DNA of 64,000 nucleotides. It comes from Setomelanomma holmii (Eukaryota > Ascomycota > Dothideomycetes > Pleosporales > Phaeosphaeriaceae). Where the stretch lies: assembly GCA_010015745.1 (NCBI GenBank), contig ML978191.1, forward strand, positions 221,715-285,714, given 5' to 3'. Below, one piece after another: positions 1 to 11,800 of the stretch. A program made the translations under genes and the position numbers. The notes beneath the pieces are model-generated. The model worked only from the letters and a program-made list of their open reading frames with translations, made no database searches and was not told the DNA's origin. Numbering within the stretch: position 1 is the first letter of the stretch; every line of letters starts with the position of its first letter.

Positions 1-559
1 TGTTTCCTTTGATGCTTGATGACATCAAGATGCGGGAGGTTTACGGTCGGGACGACGAGCGGGACGATGGGGTCGCGGCGATAGTTCTTTGCGTTCGAGA
101 AGACGGCGAGGTTGGACTTGAGGAAAGCCATTTCTGAGATCTGTTAGCAAAGTACATATACCCAGATTGCTCTCACGTACCAACATCTCCGGCAACATCG
201 CTGTCGAGACCAGAGAAGACCAAGTCGCAATCCTGGAACTCTTCTGGTGTGCATTTCTTCACCACCAGATTCCCAATGCGCTCCGTGAAAGGAATTGCTT
301 GCTTCCACCTAACAGCATCCTTGTACTTCTTTCCGGCCGAGCGCTCCGAAGCACCTACGGCGTGTAATTCAAAGTGAGGGTGCAGCGCAAGCAGCAGGAT
401 GAATCGTTGGCCGACCGAGCCCGTCGCGCCAAGTACACCTTCAATTGAGTCAGTCAAGAACGATTCAATAGCTGAACTACACCTACCGCACTTCTTCTTG
501 GGGAAATTCCGGTTATGCGATGTGAAGTGTTCAGCGTCCATGTTTGTTGTTGCAGACAT
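1..559 (-). CDS. hom2: Aspartate-semialdehyde dehydrogenase, 5' part of gene
   Basis: This enzyme makes aspartate semialdehyde from aspartyl phosphate with NADPH, the second step towards threonine, methionine and homoserine, in the cytosol. Exons are 559-487, 438-181 and 133-1, with introns of 48 and 47 bp. After splicing, a short leader ending in KKKCG runs directly into the NADP-binding P-loop VLGATGSVGQRF, followed by FELHAVGASERSAGKKY. The third exon begins EMAFLKSNLAVFSNAKNYRRD, typical of the fungal family. The first ATG at 559 is used because it gives the usual short fungal N terminus. The gene runs off the left edge, so the catalytic Cys and His and the dimerisation domain are not visible. 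Identification rests on the strongly conserved nucleotide-binding part. Confidence 0.93.
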
Positions 560-856
560 GGAATTTCTGAGTTAATTGGAGATCTTGAACTTTATGACGC
601 GCGGGGTGTGGCGTGAAAACGCGACCACCGATCGCGGAGGTCCGCAAATGGTCATCAACCACGAAATTGAACATCTCCGAGAGCTATGACAAGATGTTCA
701 GAACAATGCTGATACGAATTGCGGTGACGTGAGCGATGCTAAATCTATTGATGCTTAAAGCTAATGCATGTTCGGAATACAGACATCCGCCCAATGCAAG
801 CTTTTGTGACAGGATAACTCGGGAATTGCAAATGAAAACGCGAGCGATATGAACGA

Positions 857-3016
857 TTAGTCCAGCGCATCCATGATCTTCCCTGGGTTCATAAGCCAGT
901 ATGGGTCCAGTGCGCCTTTGATGCTCCTCATGACATTAATGGTGTCCAGCCCAAGCTCCTTTTGTAGAGACGCTTTCTTCCCCAGTCCGATGCCATGCTC
1001 CCCGGTACAGGTACCGTCCATCTCGAGTGCGCGATCCACCATGTCATGGACACATTTCTCAACAGCTGCCCGCTCTTTTGGGTCTTTGCTGTTGTACATG
1101 ATGCTCTCGTGAAAGTTGCCATCGCCAATATGGCCTAGAATGCTCGCGAAGAGACCAAGGTCATCCATTTCTTTCTTGGAGATTTCTACTCATTCGTGAG
1201 TACTTGAGCAACTGATAGTGCTGGGTTAGAACATACCAATGATGTCTGGAAGTCGGGAAATGGGAACAGCAACATCGGTCGACCAGACTTCGTCGCCCTC
1301 ACGACGAAGTGCCATCATGCTCCATAGTGATTCCTTACGCGCGGACCACAGCGTCTTCTGCTCCTCAGGGTTCATCGCAAACTCGAAGTCTCCACTTTTG
1401 TGCGCCCTAGCAATGGCTTGGACGTTTTTGATATTCTCCTGCACCTATATGCAGTCAGTTCCATTCCGGGTAAACAATTGAGTAATAGGGCTGAACCCAC
1501 CCCTGCTTTGGTTCCCGAAAATCTGATTGCGGCAGTCAGCACGTGCTCTCAGATCGCCCAAATCGATCGACAACTTACTTGAAGAACATAGTGGGTACTT
1601 CTTTCCACTTTTTGGTGGTAGATCCGGCCCTGTTGATCACAGACATTTGAACATCGTCCATTATCTCCATTGCAGCCACTGGTACTCCTGTTCGCAGGAC
1701 TCTCGATGCAGCCGCTGCCGCATCACGAATGGTGGGGAACGTTACAACAGCGACGCTCGTCTCTTGGGGTACCACTGCCAGTTTTAGTGTGATCTCGGTG
1801 ACTATGCCTAGAGTCCCCTCCGAGCCAATGAAGAGATTCGTCAAATTGTATCCAGCTGAGGATTTTCTCCAACATTGTTAGTCGTTGTCCTGGCGCAGAC
1901 ACTCATGCATTTGACGTACCTTGGGCGGCGTCGAGTCTTGATCACGGTACCATCTGCGAGAACCACGGTCAAATTGATGACCCAGTCCTTCATGGTCCCG
2001 TATCGAACTGCGTTGGTCCCGCTGTATCACGTCAGTCCATGTGCGTCAACTGAATGACGTGGAGCATTGTCACCTGCAGCTTGTTCCCACCATGCCTCCA
2101 ATCCTAGCCTACCACGTCCATCAGCACGCGTCCGGAATCGCCCAATCCGGCAACCCGGGAGCTGTTGAGAAAGTCGCAGGGTCGCTTACCGAAGGGCCAG
2201 GATCTACTGGAAAGAAGAGACCAGATTCTTTGATCTGGTCATTGAGACTCATCCACGGAACGGATGGCTGGACAACAACATCCATACTGTTTACCACTTG
2301 TCACTCAACTGTACGCAGGTCGAACTGCAAAGGACCCACTCACTCGTCGGCGTGCAAGGCCACGATTTGGTCCATGAAGGTGAAATCGATACTCATGCCG
2401 CCGTATGGAGCAGAAAAATTCGCTTCTAGACTCGAGCCTCCAGAATAAGGGACTGCAAAGGCTTAGCGGTCATTCGGGTGATAGAGGCGCCAACTCACTC
2501 ATTGGTATCTTGTGCTTATAGCACACCTTCGCAAGCTCAGCAACCTCCTCTGTTGATTTGGGGTATGCGACAGCGACTGGAAGCTGATCAATGTTGATCG
2601 ATGACCATTCGGAATATCCGTGTCTGTGCAAGTCTTCATCATCTGTACTGATCGCGTCTTCTCCGAGAGTCTCTCTCAACTCCTCAATTGCCTGTTCAAT
2701 ATGTAAGCGATACATAACACAACCATGATTTCTGGTGACGAACCCTCTCCATTTCTCTTTTCGAGGCATATTGCGGACCCGGGGTCCTGCGCCACGGGAG
2801 CTGGAACCGCGGTGTCTCGTCGTTGGCACCATAATAATATGTGGTTGTGCCAGTCGCAGCGGAAAAGAGTAGTACCCGTCCAGAATTCCAGAACGGCTTG
2901 TAATCGAACGCAGATTTGAAGTTTTGCTCGGCTGTTGTCGTTCGTGATCGGATCCCACCCCGCTTGAGCAGAGGCGACACTAAGCGCCTGAGATGCGCTG
3001 CTGGCTGGCGAAACAT
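857..3016 (-). CDS. dld1: Mitochondrial D-lactate dehydrogenase (cytochrome), ten exons
   Basis: This FAD enzyme oxidises D-lactate to pyruvate and passes electrons to cytochrome c at the inner membrane. Exons: 3016-2744, 2691-2499, 2452-2344, 2286-2190, 2108-2074, 2021-1920, 1866-1579, 1522-1501, 1444-1237, 1188-857. Together they give 552 residues, normal for the family. The start MFRQPAAHLRRL is a basic mitochondrial presequence, followed by a hydrophobic stretch before the FAD-binding PCMH domain (DLHRHGYSEWSSINIDQLP, PYSGGSSLEANFSAPYGG, SEGTLGIVTEITLKLAVVPQ). The C-terminal FAD-oxidase domain carries ILGHIGDGNFH, CTGEHGIGLGKK and the terminal LMNPGKIMD. Every join keeps the frame and restores family motifs. 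Nine introns of 46-81 bp is dense for this window, and one exon is only 22 nt. The 5' donor of intron 1 (GTTCGT) is the weakest call. Confidence 0.93.
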
Positions 3017-4480
3017 AACGGAAAAGTTGAGAACAAAAGGACAAGAATGCGGAACGTGGCTGAAGTAGTGAGTAGTACCGGAGCTAAAATATTGAATCCA
3101 CTTCTGGTGGCCATTGATCACGCTGTAGAATCTAAGCTACAGAATTGGAGAAGTAGAGTAGACCAGACCTGCAGGGGTGGGCTACGCATTTTGGGAACTA
3201 AACGGCACGATATGAGCGAGCGGGGAGAGCTATTTGAATCTAAACGCAGTTGGCGCGGCTTTCCATTCGGGTTGTCGCTTCGACCTGGATGGCCAACGCA
3301 CAGGCAGAGCCAGCAACAAAGCTCCAAGGAAGTTTGTGGGATGGGGCCAGTGACGAGCGTGGGAGGCTGACAATATTCCGATTCCTGTAACAAAATTTTC
3401 GGCAGCAAATGGATGCCATGCATGATCAGCTGCAAGGGGGCGTGCAATAGAGCACGGTGATTGCGGGGAAGACCAGGGCGATGACAAACAGCAGCGTGCA
3501 GTTAGATGCATCGTGGCGACTTGTGTCGATGAATGACCTTTGGAGCGCATTGCTCGCGTGACGAGGCGCTCATCTAAGACCCAACGGTCACAGACGAGCA
3601 CCGAAACTATGGATCCGGGTCTTCCTTGCGTGTTGTGCTGCTGCACGATTTCTTTCCTTTTTGGGTCCTGATCTGGATAACAGAGGCATTTGCCAGGGGA
3701 TACGTCCAGACATCGAATGGACAACTGCTGCCCATGGCGTTGAGGCTCCTGTGAAGCCTTGCAAAAGGAATCCGCGCCGCTGTGGAGCTGAGCGGTGGAA
3801 GGCCTGGCAGACGTCTATTGGGCGTATGTGATACGATTACCCTCACAAAATTGGTCCCTTGTCTGTGCAGCATGCGAATGATTGCTAGCTGACAAGATGC
3901 AGGTGGGGGACAAGCGTGTGCATTCGCCCTCAGGCGTTACCATCCCACTCTTGATGCTCAAAGCGGCGCGTGAATTTCGTCAGTCGGTGTGGCGCGGAAC
4001 ACACCGAAGCTTGACAAAATGCAGCATTGACAGTGAGCAGCAGAGAGAGCGAACCAAGGGTCGGTGTGCCGTAACGTGGAGAGCATTGCTTCACCGAGCT
4101 CCTTGCGGGCTGCTTGAGCACAGGATGCAGGAGAGCATGAGCAGCTGCCAAAAGCAACGAAGCCTAGAACCTAAAGCCGCCAATCAGGAAAATGGCACAG
4201 GATTTTTCAACAATCCCCACAACGCCCAGGAGTGCGTGGCGCTGAGAGAGCCGTGTATGCGATATGGGACGGGCTGACGTCAATACTGTATGTGGGTGGT
4301 GATGAAATGTCGTCCGCAGTGCTGTGAGACTGAACGTTGTCTATTCGTCCCAAAGAGGAAGGGGCGCCATCGCCGCAACGCATCGGTTGTCGGGGCAGCC
4401 AAACAACGCTTCTCGCGCGATGGACCATCAAGATCTGGCTATGCTTTGAGGGAAGTGCCGCAACTCAACACAACCTCAGC
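3017..4480. other. Intergenic region, no convincing gene
   Basis: This lies between the divergent D-lactate dehydrogenase and coiled-coil genes. Open frames up to 164 codons occur on both strands (for example 3230-3724 minus), but they overlap one another, show no domain and do not splice into anything recognisable. It presumably holds both promoters and leaders. Confidence 0.6.
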
Positions 4481-7400
4481 ATGGCGAATCACAGTAGTAT
4501 GCTGTCGGCGGAAATTACGAGGATCATCGAGTGTCCGTATCCTGCCTCCCTGTCTGTAAGTTCGCCGCGCATAGTCCCATCCCCCGCAAGCCCAGCGTGT
4601 CTTGCAGTTCCGAGTTGCACAGCAAGGCACATGACTCGCCGCATATGCAGGCTACAATTGCTGACGCGAGAACTCGCAGCATCTGGCCGACCTCCTCACA
4701 CGTGCCAATACTCTGACAATTAGAGCTTGCATACACGACCTCTCGCCTTGTGCGGTGAGCAAGCTTGCAGTACTTGTCCACGAGGCGTTGTCGATATGTG
4801 CTTATGCACTCCACGTATTGTCTTCTCTTTGTGAGTAGAAAGGTTACCGATGGCTAAAAGACCAGCTGACCGGTGCCTTCAGGTCAATCAAGAGAATTCA
4901 GAGACGCAGTCTTATGTCAGAATCCCGGCCTGTTGAATGGGTTGCTGACCAAAGCTAATTCCTCTTCACGAGACTTTGACGAAGTGAGTATACCATAGCT
5001 TCACGAGTGATAGTCAAGGCTAATAGCATACAGTACGCGGAACTATGTGTGCTTCTGCTGTCGCGGCCGCTGCCGGCCTGCGCACCGTTGCCCGCATCCG
5101 CGCAGCCGTTCTTTCTACGAGTCTTCGAGAAGGCGAATCAGAATCCGGACGTGAGCACACTCAAAGCAGTCTACTCCATGTTGAATGGGGCCTGTGGGAA
5201 CCTTTTGAGTCTGCTTTCTGCGGAGAGAAGAGAGCAATTCGATCAAGGCCTGTCTCACATTCTCTCTGACCACAATACGGGACAGGCGTCGATATTGCTG
5301 CTATGGTGCTTCGGCATCGCACTGATTGTAGAACACCCTTTCCAGGCCGACATACAGCACCCTTCACAGGCGAGCTCTGAGCAAGAGACACAATCCGCAT
5401 CTGCCGTCGCTGAGAAGCGATGGACGACAGCAGCAGCGCACAAGATGTTTGGCTCGACAAGCAAGATGAACAAGACGATTTACTTGACCTACTTGAGCGT
5501 CATCTGGGCGACTAAGGGTGACGTAGGTGTCGCAGACGACGAAGCAATCGAAGGCATCCAAATCGCCATTCGTACGCTGCAGTCGGTGGATCAAACAGTG
5601 CTCAAGAATTGGCCAAGAACGAGCGCGATCGTGAAAAGTACGATTCCCCGATTGCCTTCGAAAGTCCTACGCACGAACATCAACTCGACCCTGCAGCTGC
5701 AAGCATTAACTTTCTACGCAAAGGCAACCGCAGGTGCTCCATCTGCAGAGGTTGTGACACAATACGAACATTGCTTGCTCAGCATCGCAAGTCTGGGCAA
5801 TACACAGTGTCTTGGAGACACGCTCTCAACATCGCTGCCTATGTTCTCGGTTAGTGTTGAGAAGAAAGAACCTCTTACGCTTTCATTGGCTGACCTCTAC
5901 AGCCACATCTACAGCAGAGTTCAATTCAAACGCTGATCAATGGACTTCTCGATACATGCTCATCAACTACCAGTCACGCCGCGTCTTCGAGTTACACACT
6001 CCTGGCGGAGCGACTGGCGAAGATATTGCCGGACTGTGCGGTGCTTCATGCTAAAGTACTGTCTGCAGTGCTATCCAGTGATGTGCAAGCCAAGATTTGG
6101 AGCCTGATTCGAGCCAAGACTGAGACGATCCGACAGAATTCGGGGCCCGTGTTAGCGATGTCGAGCCACCATGAGCTGGTTTCGGCCACCATTTCGTTTC
6201 TACTTGCTCTGGCCTTGACAGTCCAATCGGATGCACCCAGGCTCCCTAATGCCATGATCATGGCATTGATCCACAAGCATAAGTCTGAGTCTCGTATAGA
6301 GACGTTATGCACCCACATCTCAAACGCACCCGAGGTCAGCTCGGTCTCCCTCTTCCAGCAGAAGAACACTCCGTTTTCTGGTCAGCCACTCCAGGACTGG
6401 CGGCATCGTCTCAACTCCGAACTCGAAAGTCAGGGATCTTATCACAGAGACTCTGTCATACGGTCGGTAGCGCAAATATGCCAGGACCTTGAGACCCGAT
6501 GCAACACCGCCGAAGAGCCTCTGCTCCAGGAGAAGGAAAAATCTCGGCAATTGGAGCAAACAGTAGCGGACCTGAAGACACGGGTGTCTTTCCTTGAGTC
6601 TGAAGCTACAGACAGTCGCTTTCACTTGGAAGGTCTTGAAGACGAGAAGCTCAACCTTTTCGATGAAAACCAGCGTCTTTCTAGGAAGCTTGATGGTCTA
6701 CAGGGTAACCTCGACGAGGCGAACAGAAATGCAGATGAAATGTCGCGCCAACACCAAGAAGATATTCAAGCCAAAGAGCTAGAACTCAGATCGACAATGC
6801 TGGAACATGAAGAGTGTCTTTATAAACATCGAGAAGACTTGGAAGCTCGAGACGAAACGATGAACAAACTCAGGGAGGAATTCCAGCTCGTCTCAGATCA
6901 AATGGCCCTGCTTAGTAGAGAGCATAAGGGTTTGCGCAGCGGCTTGAATGAAGCAAATCAACAATTGAACCATGAGGTCGAAAAGGCTTTGGTGCAGTCT
7001 GAGGAGATCTTACGACTCGGTGATCGAAACACCGGGCTAGAGCTGCAGCTGCAGGGTACTGAGGCAGACCTCGACACAACCACAGCGCGCTTGAGTGAGC
7101 TGGAAGTTAGTCACCAGGAACTGGTACACACATCCGAAGAAGCATATAGAGATCTTCAATTGGAACACCAACGAGACATGGACGCCGCTGATGCTGCGGC
7201 GAAGGAGACAGCTGAGGCTCTCCAAGCCCAGCTCCAAGAGGCGTTACAACATGGCCTACAAGCAGAAGCTGAGCATGGCGAGACGCGGCGTGAACTCGAG
7301 CAGCTTCACACTTCGATCCCAGCACTCGAGAGCAGGATCCAAGAGCTTGCAGACTTTTGCGCGGAGCAAGAAGAAGAACTAGAGGAGCTGAGAGCTTTGC

Positions 7401-8029
7401 GAAAGAACGTGTTAGCTGGATTGGGCCTTGCATCACAGCACCCTCTAACCATACGGCCTACGGCCCGCGCCGCAAAGGATCATGCCATCCAAATGCCCGA
7501 GGAGCCACGGGAGCAGCGACGTCGTAAGTCAGCGATTAATACTCTAGACGGCGTGTCGAAGGCATCCCGGAACACTCAGGGCGTTACAAGCACGGCATTG
7601 GAGACCGTTGCAAATGCATCATTCGGATCTTCTGATTCGCACTCATCGCAAAATGAGCCGACCCCAAAGCGCTCGAAGCCACGACCATCTTTTAAAGTGC
7701 CCGCTATGCGTACTCCATTAAATAAAAAGCCTCTTCCATCCTCGAGGTCAATGTCGAACAAACTTTCGCCAAGCAAACGCTCAGCTCTGAGACAATTGTC
7801 GCCAAACCGGCGCCACACTACAGTTGGATTCGTCGTGTCGGAAGATGATGCAGTGTATAACAATGAGTTGCGCTCAGCAAGAAAGAAACGAGGAAGCTTA
7901 CATGATATTGATGAGGTAGATTTTGACATGGATGACTTTATGGCGGGGACTCCAATGACTCCAGGTAATTTCGTGACTGGCACAGGCAGGATTCCCGATG
8001 ACGAAGACGTAACAACAACTGAGCTTTGA
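4481..8029 (+). CDS. Large helical-repeat and coiled-coil protein of unknown function
   Basis: I do not recognise this family. Exons 4481-4555, 4680-4830, 4883-4983, 5034-5849 and 5915-8029 give 1085 residues. Residues 1 to about 480 are leucine-rich helices resembling an armadillo-like solenoid. About residues 490-800 form a long coiled coil rich in E, L, Q and R with heptad spacing. The C-terminal quarter is basic, Ser/Pro-rich and probably disordered, with SP and TP sites (KLSPSKRSALRQLSPNRR, GTPMTPG) that look like proline-directed phosphorylation sites, and it ends in an acidic DIDEVDFDMDDFM-type segment. The first exon is short; an in-frame ATG at 4499 is an alternative start. The layout fits a scaffold of the cytoskeleton, spindle pole or vesicle tethering, but that is only inference. 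Intron 1 (124 bp) is the least certain join. Confidence 0.8.
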
Positions 8030-8807
8030 CTACTCAGACAAGTCGCTTCTATGAGCATATTGCATCCTGGGTAGACGTCAATCGGAGTCGTGCTGGTCCT
8101 CGGCGAAAGGGTTTCGCTAGGCGGATACTTGCATACACGGAACGTTGGGTTTGAAGACAAAGGTTTGATACCCATAATCTCATTATTACCGAAGGTTTCT
8201 ATCTACACCTTTATTTGATCTGTATACGGGGCACAAGGCGCCGCGAAAAAATCTTTGCCCGTCTTCATGCTTCCAGTACTTCTCTCAATCTCGCCGCCCA
8301 AGAGTTCCCTAGCATTTGCTTACTCTATCCATGCACCTTTCCGATCCCACTTACGGCAACTAGTTGCAGTCCTGTTCAGAGTCCCGCACGTGCTACAATC
8401 GATTGTTTCTTCGAGCGCGCTCTCATCACCTTTCCTCGTCGACACGCCGCTGCAGACACACTGTAGCTTGGTCTATCGTTTCCAAACAAGGGCTGCAAAG
8501 CGCCTCTCCTTCTGACGACTTACTGGGTGAGCAAGCTCGGGTCGGCAGGCGTGAAGGCTCGCTTGCTGCTTCCACCCGTCGCGTCAAGCAAACAACATAT
8601 CTTCCAACCCCAACCAATCTCACTCGCAAGTACGTGATCAATCAGAATTGTTGCAGCTGAAGTGCAGTTAGTCCTTGGCTGGCTTTCCGCAGCCTGACCG
8701 CTCGTGCGCGCCTTTCAATTCGCGGTCACCATTGATTCCGCCCACTTACCGCTTCTTCAAGCCTTCCTCTAGGATTGGAAGTCGCGCAAGCACGTCGACA
8801 AACAGAT
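8030..8807. other. Intergenic region and leader of the RNA polymerase gene
   Basis: There is no coding frame with features. The pyrimidine-rich stretch from about 8270 to 8700 is typical of a fungal promoter and 5' leader. Three overlapping short frames here end before the polymerase start. Confidence 0.5.
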
Positions 8808-11800
8808 ATGGACCCATTCAGATCGAGGCCAGACTTGGGCAATTCTGTTTCTGGCTTCGACAACAACACCTCCAGAACCTACCACGGTCACTATGCGCCC
8901 TTACAGCGATCTGGCCGACAATCTCAAGCTCATAGTGAGGGTAGCTCTGACGTGAGTTCCACGGAAAATATGGATAGCGGCTACGGCGGCTACCAGCGAG
9001 GGGGCCGAAGTCGCGGTCGAGGTGCTCGCGGCGGATTTCGCGGTGGACGAGGAGACAGTCGCAAGTACTCAGGAAGTTCAGGCAGCTCCAACGGATCGAA
9101 TCGACCAGTTCTGCGACCAACGTCCGCTCCTCGAGGTCGTGTAACGCCACCTGACCACACTAGTCATGGTCCTTCCCGCGTCGACTCGCCAGTAACTCCC
9201 GACCGGGAGCAGACATCGTTCACGATGAACGGACATACTATCAAGGAGACATATATCCCAACGGGAAGTGCCGCTGCGAACTCCCCTCAGCCATTTACCT
9301 CTCCGCCGACAACTCCTTCGCGAACTGCCCACAGCACTTGCACTCCAAGCGCAAGTGTACCCGCGACCACTCTAAGACAACTCGCCACAACACCCACTCT
9401 TGCTCAGAGGAGGCCTGTCGCTGGACGAGGCCAGGGCCATTGGGCGTACGAACAGGAGTTTAAGATCAGATTATCTGGGTTGCCCACCTCCTACTGGACT
9501 AGAGACGTTTTCAATATCATGTCCAGTTATAGCAACATTACGAGAATCGACATGCAGAAAGGCATGCGCGACAATAGCGCATGGGTAGTTTTCCAGCCGC
9601 CGCCGCCGACAAAGCACGAAGTCCCCAGGCAAATACAGACAAAGTCGGCTATTGTCCGGTCGGAGACTTTTGAGCCCTCCGTACGCACTGTGCCTAGCCC
9701 GCTCAACCCATCGAAGCAGTACTATGAGTTCAACATACTCTTCGGTAACTCCATCGACTTCGGCACCAGGGATGCTGATATGTCAATGATCGCCATGCAC
9801 ACTACGCAATCCCATAAGAAGATTCAGGTGAAATTAGATCTCAGCCGCAAGGAGCTCGACGTCCAATTCCCAGTGAGGTTGGGCAACCTGGTGCGCAGGC
9901 TCAGATTTCAGCTACCGATCGCTCTCCTATCTCACATCTATCTGTGCAAAGATCCCAACCGCAGCCCAAAAGAATCCGCCCTCATAATTCCTTTCGACTC
10001 TCCACCGCAGTTTTACACCCAGAAGATCGAAGGCGAGGACTTGATCGAGGGTGGAAGGCACACAAGTTTCTCTACTCGAGAAAGGAAATGGAACGATTGG
10101 AACACCTGGTTCCGCGAGACAAATGTGGTAGATGCTGCTGCAAAGCAGAGACTGCGGAAGATGCCTTTGATGAATGACGAGGACGCTGCCATCATCGACA
10201 TTGGTATATCTTCACGCTCCCACATCACGAATTAGCTAACGCGGTCAGGACGTTGGACAACTTACAGATTATGCTTCGATGACGCTGCTCTCTGCGGACC
10301 ACAGTATGAGGAGTTCTCTGCTGCACTGGCCGATCACGGCGTTGAGATTCACGAGTGCCACTATGATGTGAAAGACCGGATCACCTCTCCGTTGCCAAGT
10401 CTTTTACAAGAGGAGATTTCAGGCACTCATCCTCATCTCGGCGTGGCGAACCAAGAGTCTGGCTTCGACGATCTATTTGGAGGTCAAGTGCATCTGACGT
10501 TCCCAGTACGATACCAACTCGAAGCTTGCTTATCCAACGGCTACCTCAAAGAGCATAACATCACGAAAGCCTTTCTTGAGAAGCTTGCAATGCTGGAGCC
10601 ACGTCGGGCACTATACATCCTTGAGAAAGTCGTGGATAAGCAACACATCTACTACGATCCTATGGAGATATTTAAGATCCGTACAAAAGACAAGGGCAGT
10701 CTCGGCAAAAACGTACCCAACTATTGCATACTTCTCCGTTCTGCAGTCGTCACACCCACTTTGACTCACGTGGCGTCGCCCGTCATGGAGACCTCTAATC
10801 GCATTATGCGGAAATATGCTGCAGATGCTGATCGTTTCATACGAATCAAGTTCTCCGATGAGAAGAGCGAGGTGAGTGATCCTTCTCCAGATCGAACGTG
10901 AGACAGACACTGACCTTGTTCAACTCTGCAGGGACCCTTACGCAGCATGCCAAATAACCGGACTGAGGCTCCCTTTGACCGAGTTCGTCGAGCGATGAAG
11001 AACGGCATCGTCGTAGCAGGGCGACTTTATGAGTTCCTTGCATTTGGGAATTCGCAGTTCCGCGAGCACGGAGCTTACTTCTACGCGCCTACCTCCTCAA
11101 AGTCCGCAGATGACATTCGGCTGTCTCTAGGTCATTTCGACCATATCAAGACTGTCGCGAAATTTGGGGCTCGTCTTGGTCAGTGCTTCTCAACGACTCG
11201 AGCTATGAGAGTTAGTGTCAAGATCGTCAAAATTCTTGATGTCGAACGACATGGCTATTGCTTTACTGATGGTGTCGGGAAACTGTCTCTGTTCCTGGCC
11301 CAGATGGCCGCACAAGAACTCGGACTCTCAAACCCTTTCGACGACCCGCCTTCGCTTTTCCAATTCCGATTGGGTGGCTGCAAAGGTGTACTTGCGCTCG
11401 ATCCCAAGATCACTGGCAGTGAAGTCCACATACGACCAAGTCAACAGAAATTCGAAGCTGAATACACCAGCCTGGAGATCATCAGATCGTCGGCCTTGGC
11501 GACGCCGTACTTCAATCGACAGATCATCATGGTATTGTCCACCCTTGGCGTTCCCGATCACGTATTCATTAGAAAGCAGCAGGAAATGGTCAATGATTAC
11601 GAGTTGGCCATGACAGACGAGACCACAGCAGTGTTGAAGCTGCGAAAGCATATTGACATGAATCAAACCACAATCAGCATAGCCGGAATGGTACTCGATG
11701 GCTTCATGAGGAGCCGCGATCCGTTCGTAATGTCGCTGTTGAAGCTCTGGCGCGCTTCCACTATCAAGAATCTGAAAGAGAGAGCTCGAATTGCAATCGA

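Noticed and set aside
3230..3724. 164-codon minus-strand frame
   Set aside because: It overlaps other frames of similar quality, has no recognisable domain, and its Cys/Pro/Ser mix is typical of non-coding sequence.
7576..8175. 199-codon minus-strand frame
   Set aside because: It is antisense to the last part of the coiled-coil gene and has no domain or splice partner.
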